Shown: positions 16,104 to 25,043 of the stretch, one piece after another
Layout of the letters: every line of letters starts with the position of its first letter
Position numbering within the stretch: the first letter of the stretch is position 1
Assembly (NCBI GenBank): GCA_019307745.1
Contig: JAFDJA010000004.1
Span: 1 to 40,047 of the forward strand
Length of the DNA: 40,047 bases
Source of the DNA: Deltaproteobacteria bacterium
Lineage (GTDB): Bacteria > Desulfobacterota > DSM-4660 > Desulfatiglandales > HGW-15
Direction: 5' to 3'
The notes under the pieces: model-generated
The model's database searches: none
Seen by the model: the letters and a program-made list of their open reading frames with translations, nothing else
What the model was told of the DNA's origin: nothing
Position numbers and translations under genes: made by a program

Positions 16104-19100
16104 CTAAAGACCGGCCGCGGACCTGAGATAATAGACCGCCTCTTCCAGCCCGACCCTGGAATCTTCATTGATATCAAGGACACCGGTAACATAGGACGGG
16201 TTCATGCCTGCTGTAACCTGAAGGGCGATGACCACCTTTGTAAGGTCATCCATTGCTTCAGGGAACAGGGCCTTGGGATACCTGTAGGCCCTGTAGACGG
16301 CGTTTGGCAGATTCAGGTTATCTCCCACATAGTCCTTCCGGCCCTTATCAGTATAGGGGCTTATATATTCCCATACTACATCAGGGTAATCTCTGCGCAC
16401 TGATGTGTCGGTCTGATCTGATTCCGCGATATAGGTAATTTCGAAGATATGCCCCATGTCAGAGCTGCATATCAGGGTATTGCCATTGAGTAGACGCTGG
16501 GCACTTCCGCCCATGACACTGAAAAAATTCAGGTTGCCGTCCGCGTAGTACATCCATTCCACCTGGTTGGACAGATCTTTTGTCTGTTTGTGCCTGTCAT
16601 GCTCATCACCGCCCTGGGGCCAGGAGGAATAATCCGCATCCGGAGGGTCTACATAACTGCCGGCCGGTGATCCATTAGATTGGAGATACCCGTTTACCTC
16701 AAAGATATAATTCTGGGGAGTGTACTCAAAAAGATACTGGCCGTTATTAAAAACCAGAAAATTGCCTGCCCCTTCCCTGCTGTCGTCAGGAATCCATGTC
16801 ACATTATGAGTGGCTCCTATCTGCTTGTGTCCTGGCGTTGACTTAGTCCAATCGGTCTCAACTGAAGGAGAGTCACCTGCTCCGTATCTCGCGGGATCAC
16901 CGAATCTGTAGAGAAAATCCCCGTCTAGATCTGATGCCTCTGCGGTTGTGGTGTTGTGATCAATAACATAGAACTCTCCAAGTGAAGAGTTTATGACTAT
17001 CTGATCCTTTGCGGCATTATAGTCGATGGAGTTGCAATCCAGCCAGTTGGCCGCAAGGGGCCTTCCCGGCATATTGATATATATTTTGCCGGCATCAGAC
17101 TGGGTGTTGGAGGCATGGTCAATGAATCGCCATTCCCATATGATATTGCCGCTGCTGTCCACCTCGATAATGACATCCATGGATTCGTCACCTGAAAGGG
17201 AATCTCCTGAATAACCGGCAGCATCGGCCTCTTCCTGTGACACCAGCCTGTTGGCAAGGATAAGTGTAGTGTAGTCACCTAAAGAAGAGTTGTAGATCCT
17301 GGTAAAATCATTATGGAGTTTGTAATCCGAAGGCGCGGTATATATCCATACCGTGTTACCGCTCCAGTCCATTTCATGGATAGCATCAAATTCGCTTATA
17401 TCATCTGTATCAGCAACCAGGATATTGCCTGCATGGCCTGTATAGTCCAGGGCGCGGGGATTGCCTCCTGCCGGCCATGTATTAACAGTATCTCCGTCCA
17501 TATCGACAAGATAACTGGTGTTCCCTGACCCAAACAGGGTATACCCTTCATATGATCTTTCTGAATCCCAGTATTTGCCGCCGGTTGCCCGCTGCAGGGA
17601 TTCATAATCATCACTGCCTTCATACGGAGACGGGGATTTTCCTGTAATGGTGCTGCCCGGAGTCAGGTCCATATTCTCAAGGGCAGGATGGTCTGTGGGA
17701 TAACGATAGGCACGGAAAGCTGAATTGAACATGGCTATATTATCTCCGATAACGGTAACTCCGGAGGTGGAATTGTCCTCTGTGAGGGGAATAATGTATT
17801 CCCAGACAACCCTGCCGTCTGATGTGACCTCCACAATATGGCCTTCTGTCATATTGCAGATAAGGGCGTTTCCATTTGGGAGAATCTGGCAACCTGAACC
17901 TATCTGACTCAGCATGTTAAAATGTGTCTCAGGGGTATAACTCCACACCTGCTGTCTTGATATGTTTCTGGCCATTTTATCAATGCCCGCTGCAGTGTCG
18001 GACAGGTCGTATCCCGCAAGGTGAGGCCAGACAAAATCGCCGGTATCGGTGCGTGAAGAATCAAGAAAGGGGTTGAACACAATGGCGCTGGACTGGTTTG
18101 TCCTTTCAAACATGTACTGGCTGTTATTAAAGATCATCAGGTTATTATCAAGGCCACTGACCGGGCCGGTATAAGCGTTTCCATTCGTAACGGCACTCGC
18201 GCTGTGCCCGAAAAGGTCAGAATAGATAAAGTGGACGTCATGGGAACCGCCGAACTGCTTGTGGCCCGGGCTTGACATTGTCCAGTCGGTCTCAACTGAA
18301 GGGGCGTCACCGGATTCATACCTGGCGGGATCTCCCATGCGGTACAGGAAATCACCCGATACCCCAGAGGCTGCTGCAATACTTCCGAGTGGATCACCAG
18401 CGATAAAGGTGCCGTCATGATCTATCACATAGGACTCACCCTGAACAGAGTTGGTGATAATATAACCTGTTTTTGGGTTATAATCCATGCCATTGCAGTG
18501 CAGCCAGTCATACTTGAGGTTTCTTCCCGGTATATTGATATTAAGCTTTTCCGGAAAGTCGGATATTGTGCCGTAGGGGATAATAAGAGCCTCTGAGTCA
18601 GTATCCTGCACCAGATGGTCCCAGAACCACCACTCCCATATTATGTTTCCTCCACTGTCAATCTCGCAAATTACGTCCATGGTGGCCGGACCCTTGTCAG
18701 TTTCAGTGCAGGAATCACATCCATTGGCCTGTGCGATTGAGCAGTCAACCACCTTATTGGCTATAAACAGAGTGGTGTACTCTCCCAGGGCCTTGTTATA
18801 TATCCTGTCCCAATCATGATGAAGATAGTAATCATCCCAGTCGTAACCTGTATTGGAGTCAAACCCCGAGGCCTCAAAACGCCACACCTCAACATCCGAC
18901 CAATTATATTCAACAAGCCCTTCCGAATTGCTAGGATCCGCTTTTGAGGAATCGAGAACATTACCCACATGGGATGATCCGTCAGCAGGATCAATATAGT
19001 CAAGCAGCCGCGGGTTAGCTCCGGTCTTACTCCATACATTGACGACCCGGCCCTGCATGTCAATCAAATAGCCCTTTTTCATACCAAACAGAGTATAGCC

Positions 19101-19229
19101 ATTGCAGGCAGATTCTTCATCATGGTATAGCACTTCTGTCGGTATCTCTAAAAGATCATAAGCATGAGCTGAACACAGGGTTATCGCGAAAAAACAACTC
19201 ATCATAATGATCGCCAAAATCACTCTCAT
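16104..19229 (-). CDS. Secreted tandem arylsulfotransferase-like (ASST family) protein with C-terminal EF-hand/dockerin-like module
   Basis: A signal peptide ending SAHA is followed by two homologous propeller-like halves. Each half begins GYTLFG..YL(I/V)DM.G and contains IIWEW(W/R)F(W/I)DH, FLYR(M/F)GDPARY, a GHKQ.G..H(D/N)V segment and a final VVWEYI...YRAYRYP. This is the pattern of bacterial arylsulfate sulfotransferases, which move sulfuryl groups between phenols in the periplasm through active-site His residues. Copy 1 has DWLHCN where family members carry a catalytic-site His; copy 2 has NWLDCN, so copy 2 may be inactive or structural. The C-terminus carries DINEDSRVGLEE, the common module. 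Actual sulfotransferase activity is unproven. Confidence 0.75.
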   Translation of the reverse strand: MRVILAIIMMSCFFAITLCSAHAYDLLEIPTEVLYHDEESACNGYTLFGMKKGYLIDMQGRVVNVWSKTGANPRLLDYIDPADGSSHVGNVLDSSKADPSNSEGLVEYNWSDVEVWRFEASGFDSNTGYDWDDYYLHHDWDRIYNKALGEYTTLFIANKVVDCSIAQANGCDSCTETDKGPATMDVICEIDSGGNIIWEWWFWDHLVQDTDSEALIIPYGTISDFPEKLNINIPGRNLKYDWLHCNGMDYNPKTGYIITNSVQGESYVIDHDGTFIAGDPLGSIAAASGVSGDFLYRMGDPARYESGDAPSVETDWTMSSPGHKQFGGSHDVHFIYSDLFGHSASAVTNGNAYTGPVSGLDNNLMIFNNSQYMFERTNQSSAIVFNPFLDSSRTDTGDFVWPHLAGYDLSDTAAGIDKMARNISRQQVWSYTPETHFNMLSQIGSGCQILPNGNALICNMTEGHIVEVTSDGRVVWEYIIPLTEDNSTSGVTVIGDNIAMFNSAFRAYRYPTDHPALENMDLTPGSTITGKSPSPYEGSDDYESLQRATGGKYWDSERSYEGYTLFGSGNTSYLVDMDGDTVNTWPAGGNPRALDYTGHAGNILVADTDDISEFDAIHEMDWSGNTVWIYTAPSDYKLHNDFTRIYNSSLGDYTTLILANRLVSQEEADAAGYSGDSLSGDESMDVIIEVDSSGNIIWEWRFIDHASNTQSDAGKIYINMPGRPLAANWLDCNSIDYNAAKDQIVINSSLGEFYVIDHNTTTAEASDLDGDFLYRFGDPARYGAGDSPSVETDWTKSTPGHKQIGATHNVTWIPDDSREGAGNFLVFNNGQYLFEYTPQNYIFEVNGYLQSNGSPAGSYVDPPDADYSSWPQGGDEHDRHKQTKDLSNQVEWMYYADGNLNFFSVMGGSAQRLLNGNTLICSSDMGHIFEITYIAESDQTDTSVRRDYPDVVWEYISPYTDKGRKDYVGDNLNLPNAVYRAYRYPKALFPEAMDDLTKVVIALQVTAGMNPSYVTGVLDINEDSRVGLEEAVYYLRSAAGL

Positions 19230-19262
19230 AGCAAATCCTCCGTCTGTTAACTTAACTTATTC

Positions 19263-21485
19263 TCAGTCCAGCCCTGCGGCGCTTTTCATATAGTATATCC
19301 CTTCTTCAAGACCTGCCTTGTTGTCTCCACTGATATCCGGCACAGATCCGCCACCCGCAGGGTCCATTGCGGCAACTACCTGAAGAGAGATAATCGCCCT
19401 TATCAGGTTGTCTTCAGCGTCAATGAAGTTCACAAATCCGCCGCTTACCAGCATCTGTTGGGTATACACCACTGTTTGGGCCGTAATAAACAGGGTCTTT
19501 CCGTCTATTCCGCCAAAACAGAGATTGGTTGGTCGCTCTCCGCCTGTAATGGCAATGGAATCCAGATAGGTACCGTCCGAGGCATAAATATCAACATCAT
19601 CAGGTGTTGTTATATAGACATTCCCATTCTCATCAATGGTCATTCCATCACAGGCCGTGCCGCTGACAAAGGATATCTTGTTCGACAGGGTTCCATTACT
19701 TTCAATATCATATACAAAGATCTCGCTGCCGCCGTGGTCCGCCACATATATCCTTGTACCGTCCGGGTCACCCACAATTCCGTTGGGCCTCGTCATGTCC
19801 GTGATAACCGGGACGGCACTGTCTGAGCCAGGGGCCAGATAAAATACATATTGGCCGGGCTGAGTCTGTGTTCCGCCAAGATTGCTAAAAAAGGGATCGG
19901 AAAAATATATTCCACCTCCAGGAGTTATCCATAGATCATTGGTCTGATTAAATCTTGAGCTGTCATACTCACTGACAATGATGGATACATTCCCGGGGCT
20001 GTTCACATCAATTGAGATAATCCGGCCATTTGTTACATCACAGGCTATGAGATAACCATAGGCATCAATAAACAGACCGTTTGTCTTGTCTGAACCAAGG
20101 TCTTTTAATATTGAAACAGTTTTGCCAGCGGCATCCCATTTATGGATTTTGCTCTCTGTGATATCGGAAAAATAGATATCACCTTGAGAATCAACTGCCG
20201 GGCCTTCGGAAAAGCTGTAACCGCTTGCCACCTGCTCCAGTTCAGAACCAATATCCACCGGGCTCGCGGAATTCAAGACTACCCTTAATCCGATATGATA
20301 CCATTCATGCACAGGGTCATTGGGGCCTCGATAATAGGAGGGATTACGGTTTGCCACCCGTGCATGTCCCCAGTAATTTGAGCCGTTGTACCAGTTTCCG
20401 CTGCGCAGACCGTGATAATAGTTGCTGTCAGGCATTTCGTTGGCAACACCTATGAGCGCATTAGGGTTATCGCATGGGCCACACTGATATATTGACTTGC
20501 TGTAATAATCATTTACCCATTCCCAGACATTGCCGGACATATCATGCAGGCCATAGCTGTTTGAGCCATCCGCTGTGGGGTAGGAGCTCTGACTTCCGGG
20601 CCACCCATAATCCGATTTCTGATGAGTAGAACCATCATAAAAACCCACAGGGGTGGTCTCGGGATAATTACCCTCATAAGGATCACCGGACTCCTGCCAG
20701 TTTGCTCTTGAATCTCCCTCAAACTCATATGCCCCCATCTCTACCGTAGTACCCGTGGGATCCCACTTCAACCCGTCATCGCCCCATGGGAAGGTGTAAG
20801 AATAATCCCCTCCCCGTCCGGCATATTCCCATTCCGCCTCAGTAGGCAGGCGGTAACCATTTTTAGAGAAATCACATATTCCGGTGGAAAGATTATAGCA
20901 TTCCTCAAGTCCTCTTTCCGTACTCAGCCAGTTGCAGTAGGCTACGGCACCTATCCACTGAACATTGGTAACAGGATGGTCATCCCTGTTATCAAGGACA
21001 CTGAAATCGGAACCATTAAATGATATTCTGTTATTTGAGCTGTATCCGCCAGGATAGGCAACAACCCCCTTGGAATTGAGATCGTTATCGTCATAAAGCT
21101 GGGAGCTGGATGTCTCAAAAAGGGGATCATCAGTTGATCCGGTATCATCATATCCGACACCGAAATCCACACGGATCAGGTCGTCAAACAACGCGGCATT
21201 CAAATACTCGCAATACTCCGCATTGGTTACCTCATATCTTCCAATGGCAAACGAATCAACCGTGACCGTATGCAGAGGTTCGTCCGTGGTATGCTCCTTG
21301 CCTCCCAGGGTGTTGTGATCACCGAACCTTTCGCCGGTATGATCCCCCATTACAAATGTCCCGCCTGTTATGGATACAACTTCAGGGACATTTGATACGG
21401 CGGCCGGAGCATCTTGGATGTATAAGGTACAGGTGACAAGGCAGGAAAAAACAGAAACAGTAATAAAAGTCACAATTTTTTGCAT
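19263..21485 (-). CDS. Secreted FGE-fold/SMP-30 propeller fusion with C-terminal EF-hand/dockerin-like module
   Basis: A signal peptide (residues 1-29) precedes a formylglycine-generating-enzyme/sulfatase-modifying-factor fold (about 35-410). That fold is marked by GGTFVMGD, IGRYEVTNAEYCEYLN, YRLPTEAEWEYAGRGG and MSGNVWEWVND. A six-bladed SMP-30/gluconolactonase-like propeller follows (about 420-690: SEGPAVDSQGDIYFSD, RPNGIVGDPDGTRIYVADHG). The last 48 residues hold DISGDNKAGLEE, the module shared with its two operon partners. The FGE active-site Cys positions are not conserved (GLRVV instead of GFRCA), so cysteine-oxidising activity is unlikely. The first gene of the three, it is followed by 33 bases to the next. 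Confidence 0.8.
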   Translation of the reverse strand: MQKIVTFITVSVFSCLVTCTLYIQDAPAAVSNVPEVVSITGGTFVMGDHTGERFGDHNTLGGKEHTTDEPLHTVTVDSFAIGRYEVTNAEYCEYLNAALFDDLIRVDFGVGYDDTGSTDDPLFETSSSQLYDDNDLNSKGVVAYPGGYSSNNRISFNGSDFSVLDNRDDHPVTNVQWIGAVAYCNWLSTERGLEECYNLSTGICDFSKNGYRLPTEAEWEYAGRGGDYSYTFPWGDDGLKWDPTGTTVEMGAYEFEGDSRANWQESGDPYEGNYPETTPVGFYDGSTHQKSDYGWPGSQSSYPTADGSNSYGLHDMSGNVWEWVNDYYSKSIYQCGPCDNPNALIGVANEMPDSNYYHGLRSGNWYNGSNYWGHARVANRNPSYYRGPNDPVHEWYHIGLRVVLNSASPVDIGSELEQVASGYSFSEGPAVDSQGDIYFSDITESKIHKWDAAGKTVSILKDLGSDKTNGLFIDAYGYLIACDVTNGRIISIDVNSPGNVSIIVSEYDSSRFNQTNDLWITPGGGIYFSDPFFSNLGGTQTQPGQYVFYLAPGSDSAVPVITDMTRPNGIVGDPDGTRIYVADHGGSEIFVYDIESNGTLSNKISFVSGTACDGMTIDENGNVYITTPDDVDIYASDGTYLDSIAITGGERPTNLCFGGIDGKTLFITAQTVVYTQQMLVSGGFVNFIDAEDNLIRAIISLQVVAAMDPAGGGSVPDISGDNKAGLEEGIYYMKSAAGLD

Positions 21486-22023
21486 AATTCACCCTTTTTT
21501 TTTGATTTGACTGCACTCCTCATCTAATACAGACAAGGAAGAACAAAAATAATTGAATGTTTAAATTAGCTTTTTTCCAGGAAAGACTAGCAATTTACCC
21601 CTATCCCCGTTGACATTAAGACAATATTACGGTTTTCAAATTAAAAGTTTAATAATTTAGATTTTATGTGTCCAATGAAAACACCATATATTATGGCATC
21701 AAAACAATCAGGTAATTGTATTTGGTTACACCACCTCTTCACTGCAGAACCCATGCCATAAAGAATGAAGGCATTTAACCCTTTGAAATTCAATAAAATT
21801 CAAAAACAAAGGGCAGATTTTTTTTATGTTGTCACTCTAAATTTGGCAAGATATGTCGAAAGCAGGACATCTGATCCGACATAATTGTTGATGGCAAAAC
21901 GCCATAACACATTGATAAAACAAATAATTACGAAATGGTAATGTTAAAAGTCACAGCTCATTACAGCAAATGCTTTAACCGATACTGATTACAACAGCAC
22001 AGACAAATACCTTATTTTTCCTA
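21486..22023. other. AT-rich gene-free region between divergent-end operons
   Basis: About 540 bases without a credible ORF. It should hold the promoter of the secreted-protein operon, but I see no clear -35/-10 pair on the minus strand. On the plus strand a TTGACA at 21610-21615 lacks a matching -10. A terminator-like hairpin followed by T8 lies at 21779-21825. Confidence 0.4.
21779..21825 (+). terminator. Possible plus-strand terminator with no gene upstream
   Basis: CCCTTTG (21779-21785) pairs with CAAAGGG (21807-21813), and eight T residues occur at 21818-21825. The loop is long but contains a TTTGAA/TTCAAA alternative. No plus-strand ORF precedes it, so it either ends a small unrecognised transcript or is fortuitous. 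Confidence 0.3.
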
Positions 22024-22064
22024 AACAAAAGGCGGCAAGGGATTTAAAATCCCTTGCCGCCTTT
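22024..22064 (-). terminator. Terminator of the htpG-djlA unit
   Basis: This is a near-perfect 18-base inverted repeat, AAAGGCGGCAAGGGATTT with its complement. On the minus strand it is followed by TTTTGTTTAG. It lies about 45 bases past the djlA stop. Confidence 0.85.
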
Positions 22065-22109
22065 CAATAAACTGCAATCTTTAAAACGAACCGCATGAAG
22101 AAAATAATA

Positions 22110-22856
22110 TCAGAAGTTCCGTTCCTTTCTTATACTCTCATATGCCTCCTGGATCTCCTGAAAACGTTGTGTTGCAAATTGGATAAACTCTTCTGGAAGA
22201 CCTTTGGCCATAATGGTATCAGGGTGAAACTCTTTGACCATATTTTTATAACTCGTTTTTATGTCCTGATCTGAACTTTCATGTGTGCAATTCAGGGTCT
22301 TATAATACTTATCATTATTCTTGAAATGAACAGACTTAATCGCTTCATACTGGGTGTCATTTAAACGAAATATGTTTTTGATCTTCTGAAGGACAGCGCC
22401 TTCTGAAGGGTGCAGCTTTCCATCAGCAGCAGCAAGCTTGAAAAGCACATCCATAAATGAGATCAGGATGGCAGGTCTTGAACGGTTCATCTGATAAAAC
22501 TGGAAGGCAAAATCATCAACAGAATATGCGGAATCCTTTGCCTCATTAAACACTCTCTTTGCAAACTGTTTCTCCTGCACCTGCATATTCATGTGATCAA
22601 TAAATTCCTCTACAACCGCGATCTCATCCTTTGAAACCACACCATCAGCCTTGGCAAGCTTACCCAAAAGAGAAAACACACTGACAAAGTATGCGGCCTG
22701 GGCCTGCTCAGTCTGCCCTATGGGAATTGCCCGCTGAGTAGATTCGGCGTTTTTATCAATCATATGGTGCCCAAGCGCTGCACCGGCTATTGCCCCCAGG
22801 GGCCCGCCAAAAAGCAATCCCATACCTCCAAATGCCAACTTACCAAACCAACCCAT
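22110..22856 (-). CDS. djlA: DjlA-like membrane-anchored J-domain co-chaperone with TerB-like domain
   Basis: The N-terminus (WFGKLAFGGMGLLFGGPLGAIAGAALGHHMID) is the short Gly-rich membrane segment typical of DjlA. A TerB-like helical domain follows (about 50-165, with KLAKADGVVSKDEI and KLAAADGKLHPSE as its two acidic repeats). A C-terminal J domain contains the HPD tripeptide (KEFHPDT) needed to stimulate DnaK. It has 248 residues against 271 in E. coli. GGAGAAATAAA precedes the ATG. The gene starts 83 bases after htpG on the same strand, so the two chaperone genes are probably co-transcribed and share the terminator. Confidence 0.88.
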   Translation of the reverse strand: MGWFGKLAFGGMGLLFGGPLGAIAGAALGHHMIDKNAESTQRAIPIGQTEQAQAAYFVSVFSLLGKLAKADGVVSKDEIAVVEEFIDHMNMQVQEKQFAKRVFNEAKDSAYSVDDFAFQFYQMNRSRPAILISFMDVLFKLAAADGKLHPSEGAVLQKIKNIFRLNDTQYEAIKSVHFKNNDKYYKTLNCTHESSDQDIKTSYKNMVKEFHPDTIMAKGLPEEFIQFATQRFQEIQEAYESIRKERNF

Positions 22857-22939
22857 TTTATTTCTCCATCCAGACTGACAGCTTTTTGAAATTCAAATTA
22901 CATAATAAAGGTGAAATAGGGATATTCTCCGGACCCATT

Positions 22940-24814
22940 CTATACTGCCTTTTCCATAATCCTGTTCAGTCTCTTCACGAACTCGGCCGGCTTCTTGAGT
23001 TGGGCGCCTTCAACGAGCATCGCCTGCTCAAACAGGAGATGACTGACATCATCCACAAGATCATTATCCTGACTATCAATAAGCCTTTTTACTATATCAT
23101 GGTCAGGATTTATCTCAAGTATAGGAACAAAATCAGGCACATTATCCTGTCCCATGGCCTTGAGCATATGCTGCATCTGCATTGTGGGATCATTCTCATC
23201 CGCAACAATACATGAAGGGCTGTCGCTCAGGCGGCTGGACGCGATAACATCCTTTACACTTTCGCCAAGGCTCTTTTTGATCTTCTTGAGAAGAGGCTTT
23301 ACCTCTTTCTTCTTCTTTTCATCATCCTGATCCTCAAGGTCCTCTGATGATCCGCTCCTGTTGACTGCCTTTAGTTCAATATCCTTGTAACGGTTTATTG
23401 AAGGCACTACAATCTCATCTATGTCATCGTCCATGATAAGGACCTCAATATCCTTCTTTTTATAGGCTTCAAGCAGGGGAGAATTTCGAAGTGTGTCTTC
23501 ATTACCACCTGTAATATAGTAGATTGCCTTCTGGTCCGGTTTCATCCTGTCCTTGTAGTCGGAAAGACCCGTAAATCCTTCCGCTCCTGTTGACTTAAAA
23601 CGGACAAGCTCAAGAAGAACTTCACGGTTTGCATAATCAGAATAGAGACCTTCTTTAAGGGGACGGTTGTACTGCTCAACAAAATCGCTATAAAGCTTTT
23701 TGTCTTTTTCTGACATCTCCTTGAATTCACCCAGAAGCTTCTTCACAGAGGCAGATATGATATTCGAAATCACCCTGTTCTTCTGAAGGATCTCCCTGCT
23801 GACATTAAGCGGCAGATCTTCTGAATCGATTATCCCCCTTACAAACCTTAAATAGGAAGGAAGGAGTTCTTTGGAGTCATCCATAATAAAGACACGTTTG
23901 ACATAAAGCTTAACACCTGGCCTGTAATCAGCATTAAACATGTCAAAAGGAGCCTTTTTAGGAACAAAAAAGAGGGTAGTATACTCTTGGGTCCCCTCGG
24001 CCTTTGTATGAACATGATACATTGGGTCTTCGTTATCATGAGAGAGCGTCTTGTAGAACTCTTTATAGTCCTCATCCTTGAGCTTAAATTTGGAGCGTGT
24101 CCAGATCGCAGAAGCCGCATTGACCTGATCTACCTTTTTTTCCTTTTTCTCTTTCCGCTCCTTACCCTCTCCTTCATAAGTAGTATCTTCATAGTGGAGA
24201 AATATTGGAAACGGGATATGATCTGAATATTTTTTTATGATAGTTTCAATCTGCCACCTATTTGCGAACTCCTTACCCTCACTGTTCAGGTGGGCAATTA
24301 CCGTTGTCCCGCACCCTTCCCTTTCCGCCTCAGAAATTGTATAACCGTTCTTGCCATCACTTACCCACTTCCAGGCCTGCTCCTCACCTGCTTTTTTGGA
24401 AATGACTTCTACAGAGTCGGCTACCATAAAAGCGGAATAAAACCCCACACCAAATTGACCTATCAAGTTCATATCGCTTTTAGAATCACCTGTAAGCTGG
24501 CTAAAAAAGTTTTTTGTGCCTGATCTGGCGATCGTGCCAAGTTGTGAATTCAAGTCCTCCTTGTTCATACCGATACCTGAATCAGAAACAATCAGAGTTG
24601 CCTCTCCCTCTCCATCAAATGATACATCAACCCTTGGAACAAACTTCTGTTTTTTAAAATTTTCATCACTTAATGTGAGATACTTGAGTTTATCAAGGGC
24701 GTCTGAGGAGTTTGAGATGAGTTCTCTTAAGAATATCTCCTTGTTTGAATAAAGAGAATGGACTATAAGATGAAGTAGTTGATTTACCTCGGTTTTGAAT
24801 TTATGTTTTGACAT
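22940..24814 (-). CDS. htpG: Chaperone HtpG (bacterial Hsp90)
   Basis: This ATP-dependent cytosolic chaperone has 624 residues, the standard length. The N-terminal ATPase motifs ELISNSSDALDKLKYL, DSGIGM and GQFGVGFYSAFMVAD are intact. The middle-domain signature SREILQKNRV and the C-terminal dimerisation domain are present. TTAAGGAGACAAT gives a strong ribosome binding site for the ATG at 24814. It is divergent from the PBP1A gene and followed by djlA. Confidence 0.97.
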   Translation of the reverse strand: MSKHKFKTEVNQLLHLIVHSLYSNKEIFLRELISNSSDALDKLKYLTLSDENFKKQKFVPRVDVSFDGEGEATLIVSDSGIGMNKEDLNSQLGTIARSGTKNFFSQLTGDSKSDMNLIGQFGVGFYSAFMVADSVEVISKKAGEEQAWKWVSDGKNGYTISEAEREGCGTTVIAHLNSEGKEFANRWQIETIIKKYSDHIPFPIFLHYEDTTYEGEGKERKEKKEKKVDQVNAASAIWTRSKFKLKDEDYKEFYKTLSHDNEDPMYHVHTKAEGTQEYTTLFFVPKKAPFDMFNADYRPGVKLYVKRVFIMDDSKELLPSYLRFVRGIIDSEDLPLNVSREILQKNRVISNIISASVKKLLGEFKEMSEKDKKLYSDFVEQYNRPLKEGLYSDYANREVLLELVRFKSTGAEGFTGLSDYKDRMKPDQKAIYYITGGNEDTLRNSPLLEAYKKKDIEVLIMDDDIDEIVVPSINRYKDIELKAVNRSGSSEDLEDQDDEKKKKEVKPLLKKIKKSLGESVKDVIASSRLSDSPSCIVADENDPTMQMQHMLKAMGQDNVPDFVPILEINPDHDIVKRLIDSQDNDLVDDVSHLLFEQAMLVEGAQLKKPAEFVKRLNRIMEKAV

Positions 24815-24867
24815 ATTGTCTCCTTAATACTTTGTTTTCAGATTAACGGACCTGCTTTTCGCATAAA

Positions 24868-24896
24868 AAGATAAATCATCATAGGCCTGTTTTCAA
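24868..24896 (-). promoter_or_regulatory. Candidate sigma70-type promoter of htpG
   Basis: On the minus strand TTGAAA (24896-24891), a 17-base spacer and TATCTT (24873-24868) lie 54-82 bases before the htpG start. A sigma32-type CCCCAT element was not found at the right distance. This is a pattern match only. Confidence 0.4.
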
Positions 24897-25043
24897 CCGG
24901 AAGGACAAAAAAAATAAAAATTTAGAACTTTGAGAAAAATACACGTTAAGGGATCATGGGGATTCCTGGTTTTTCTTTTATGTCAAAGATTCAAGACAGA
25001 ACATCGAATATCATTCAAATACAGACAAAAAAACAGCCGGAAC

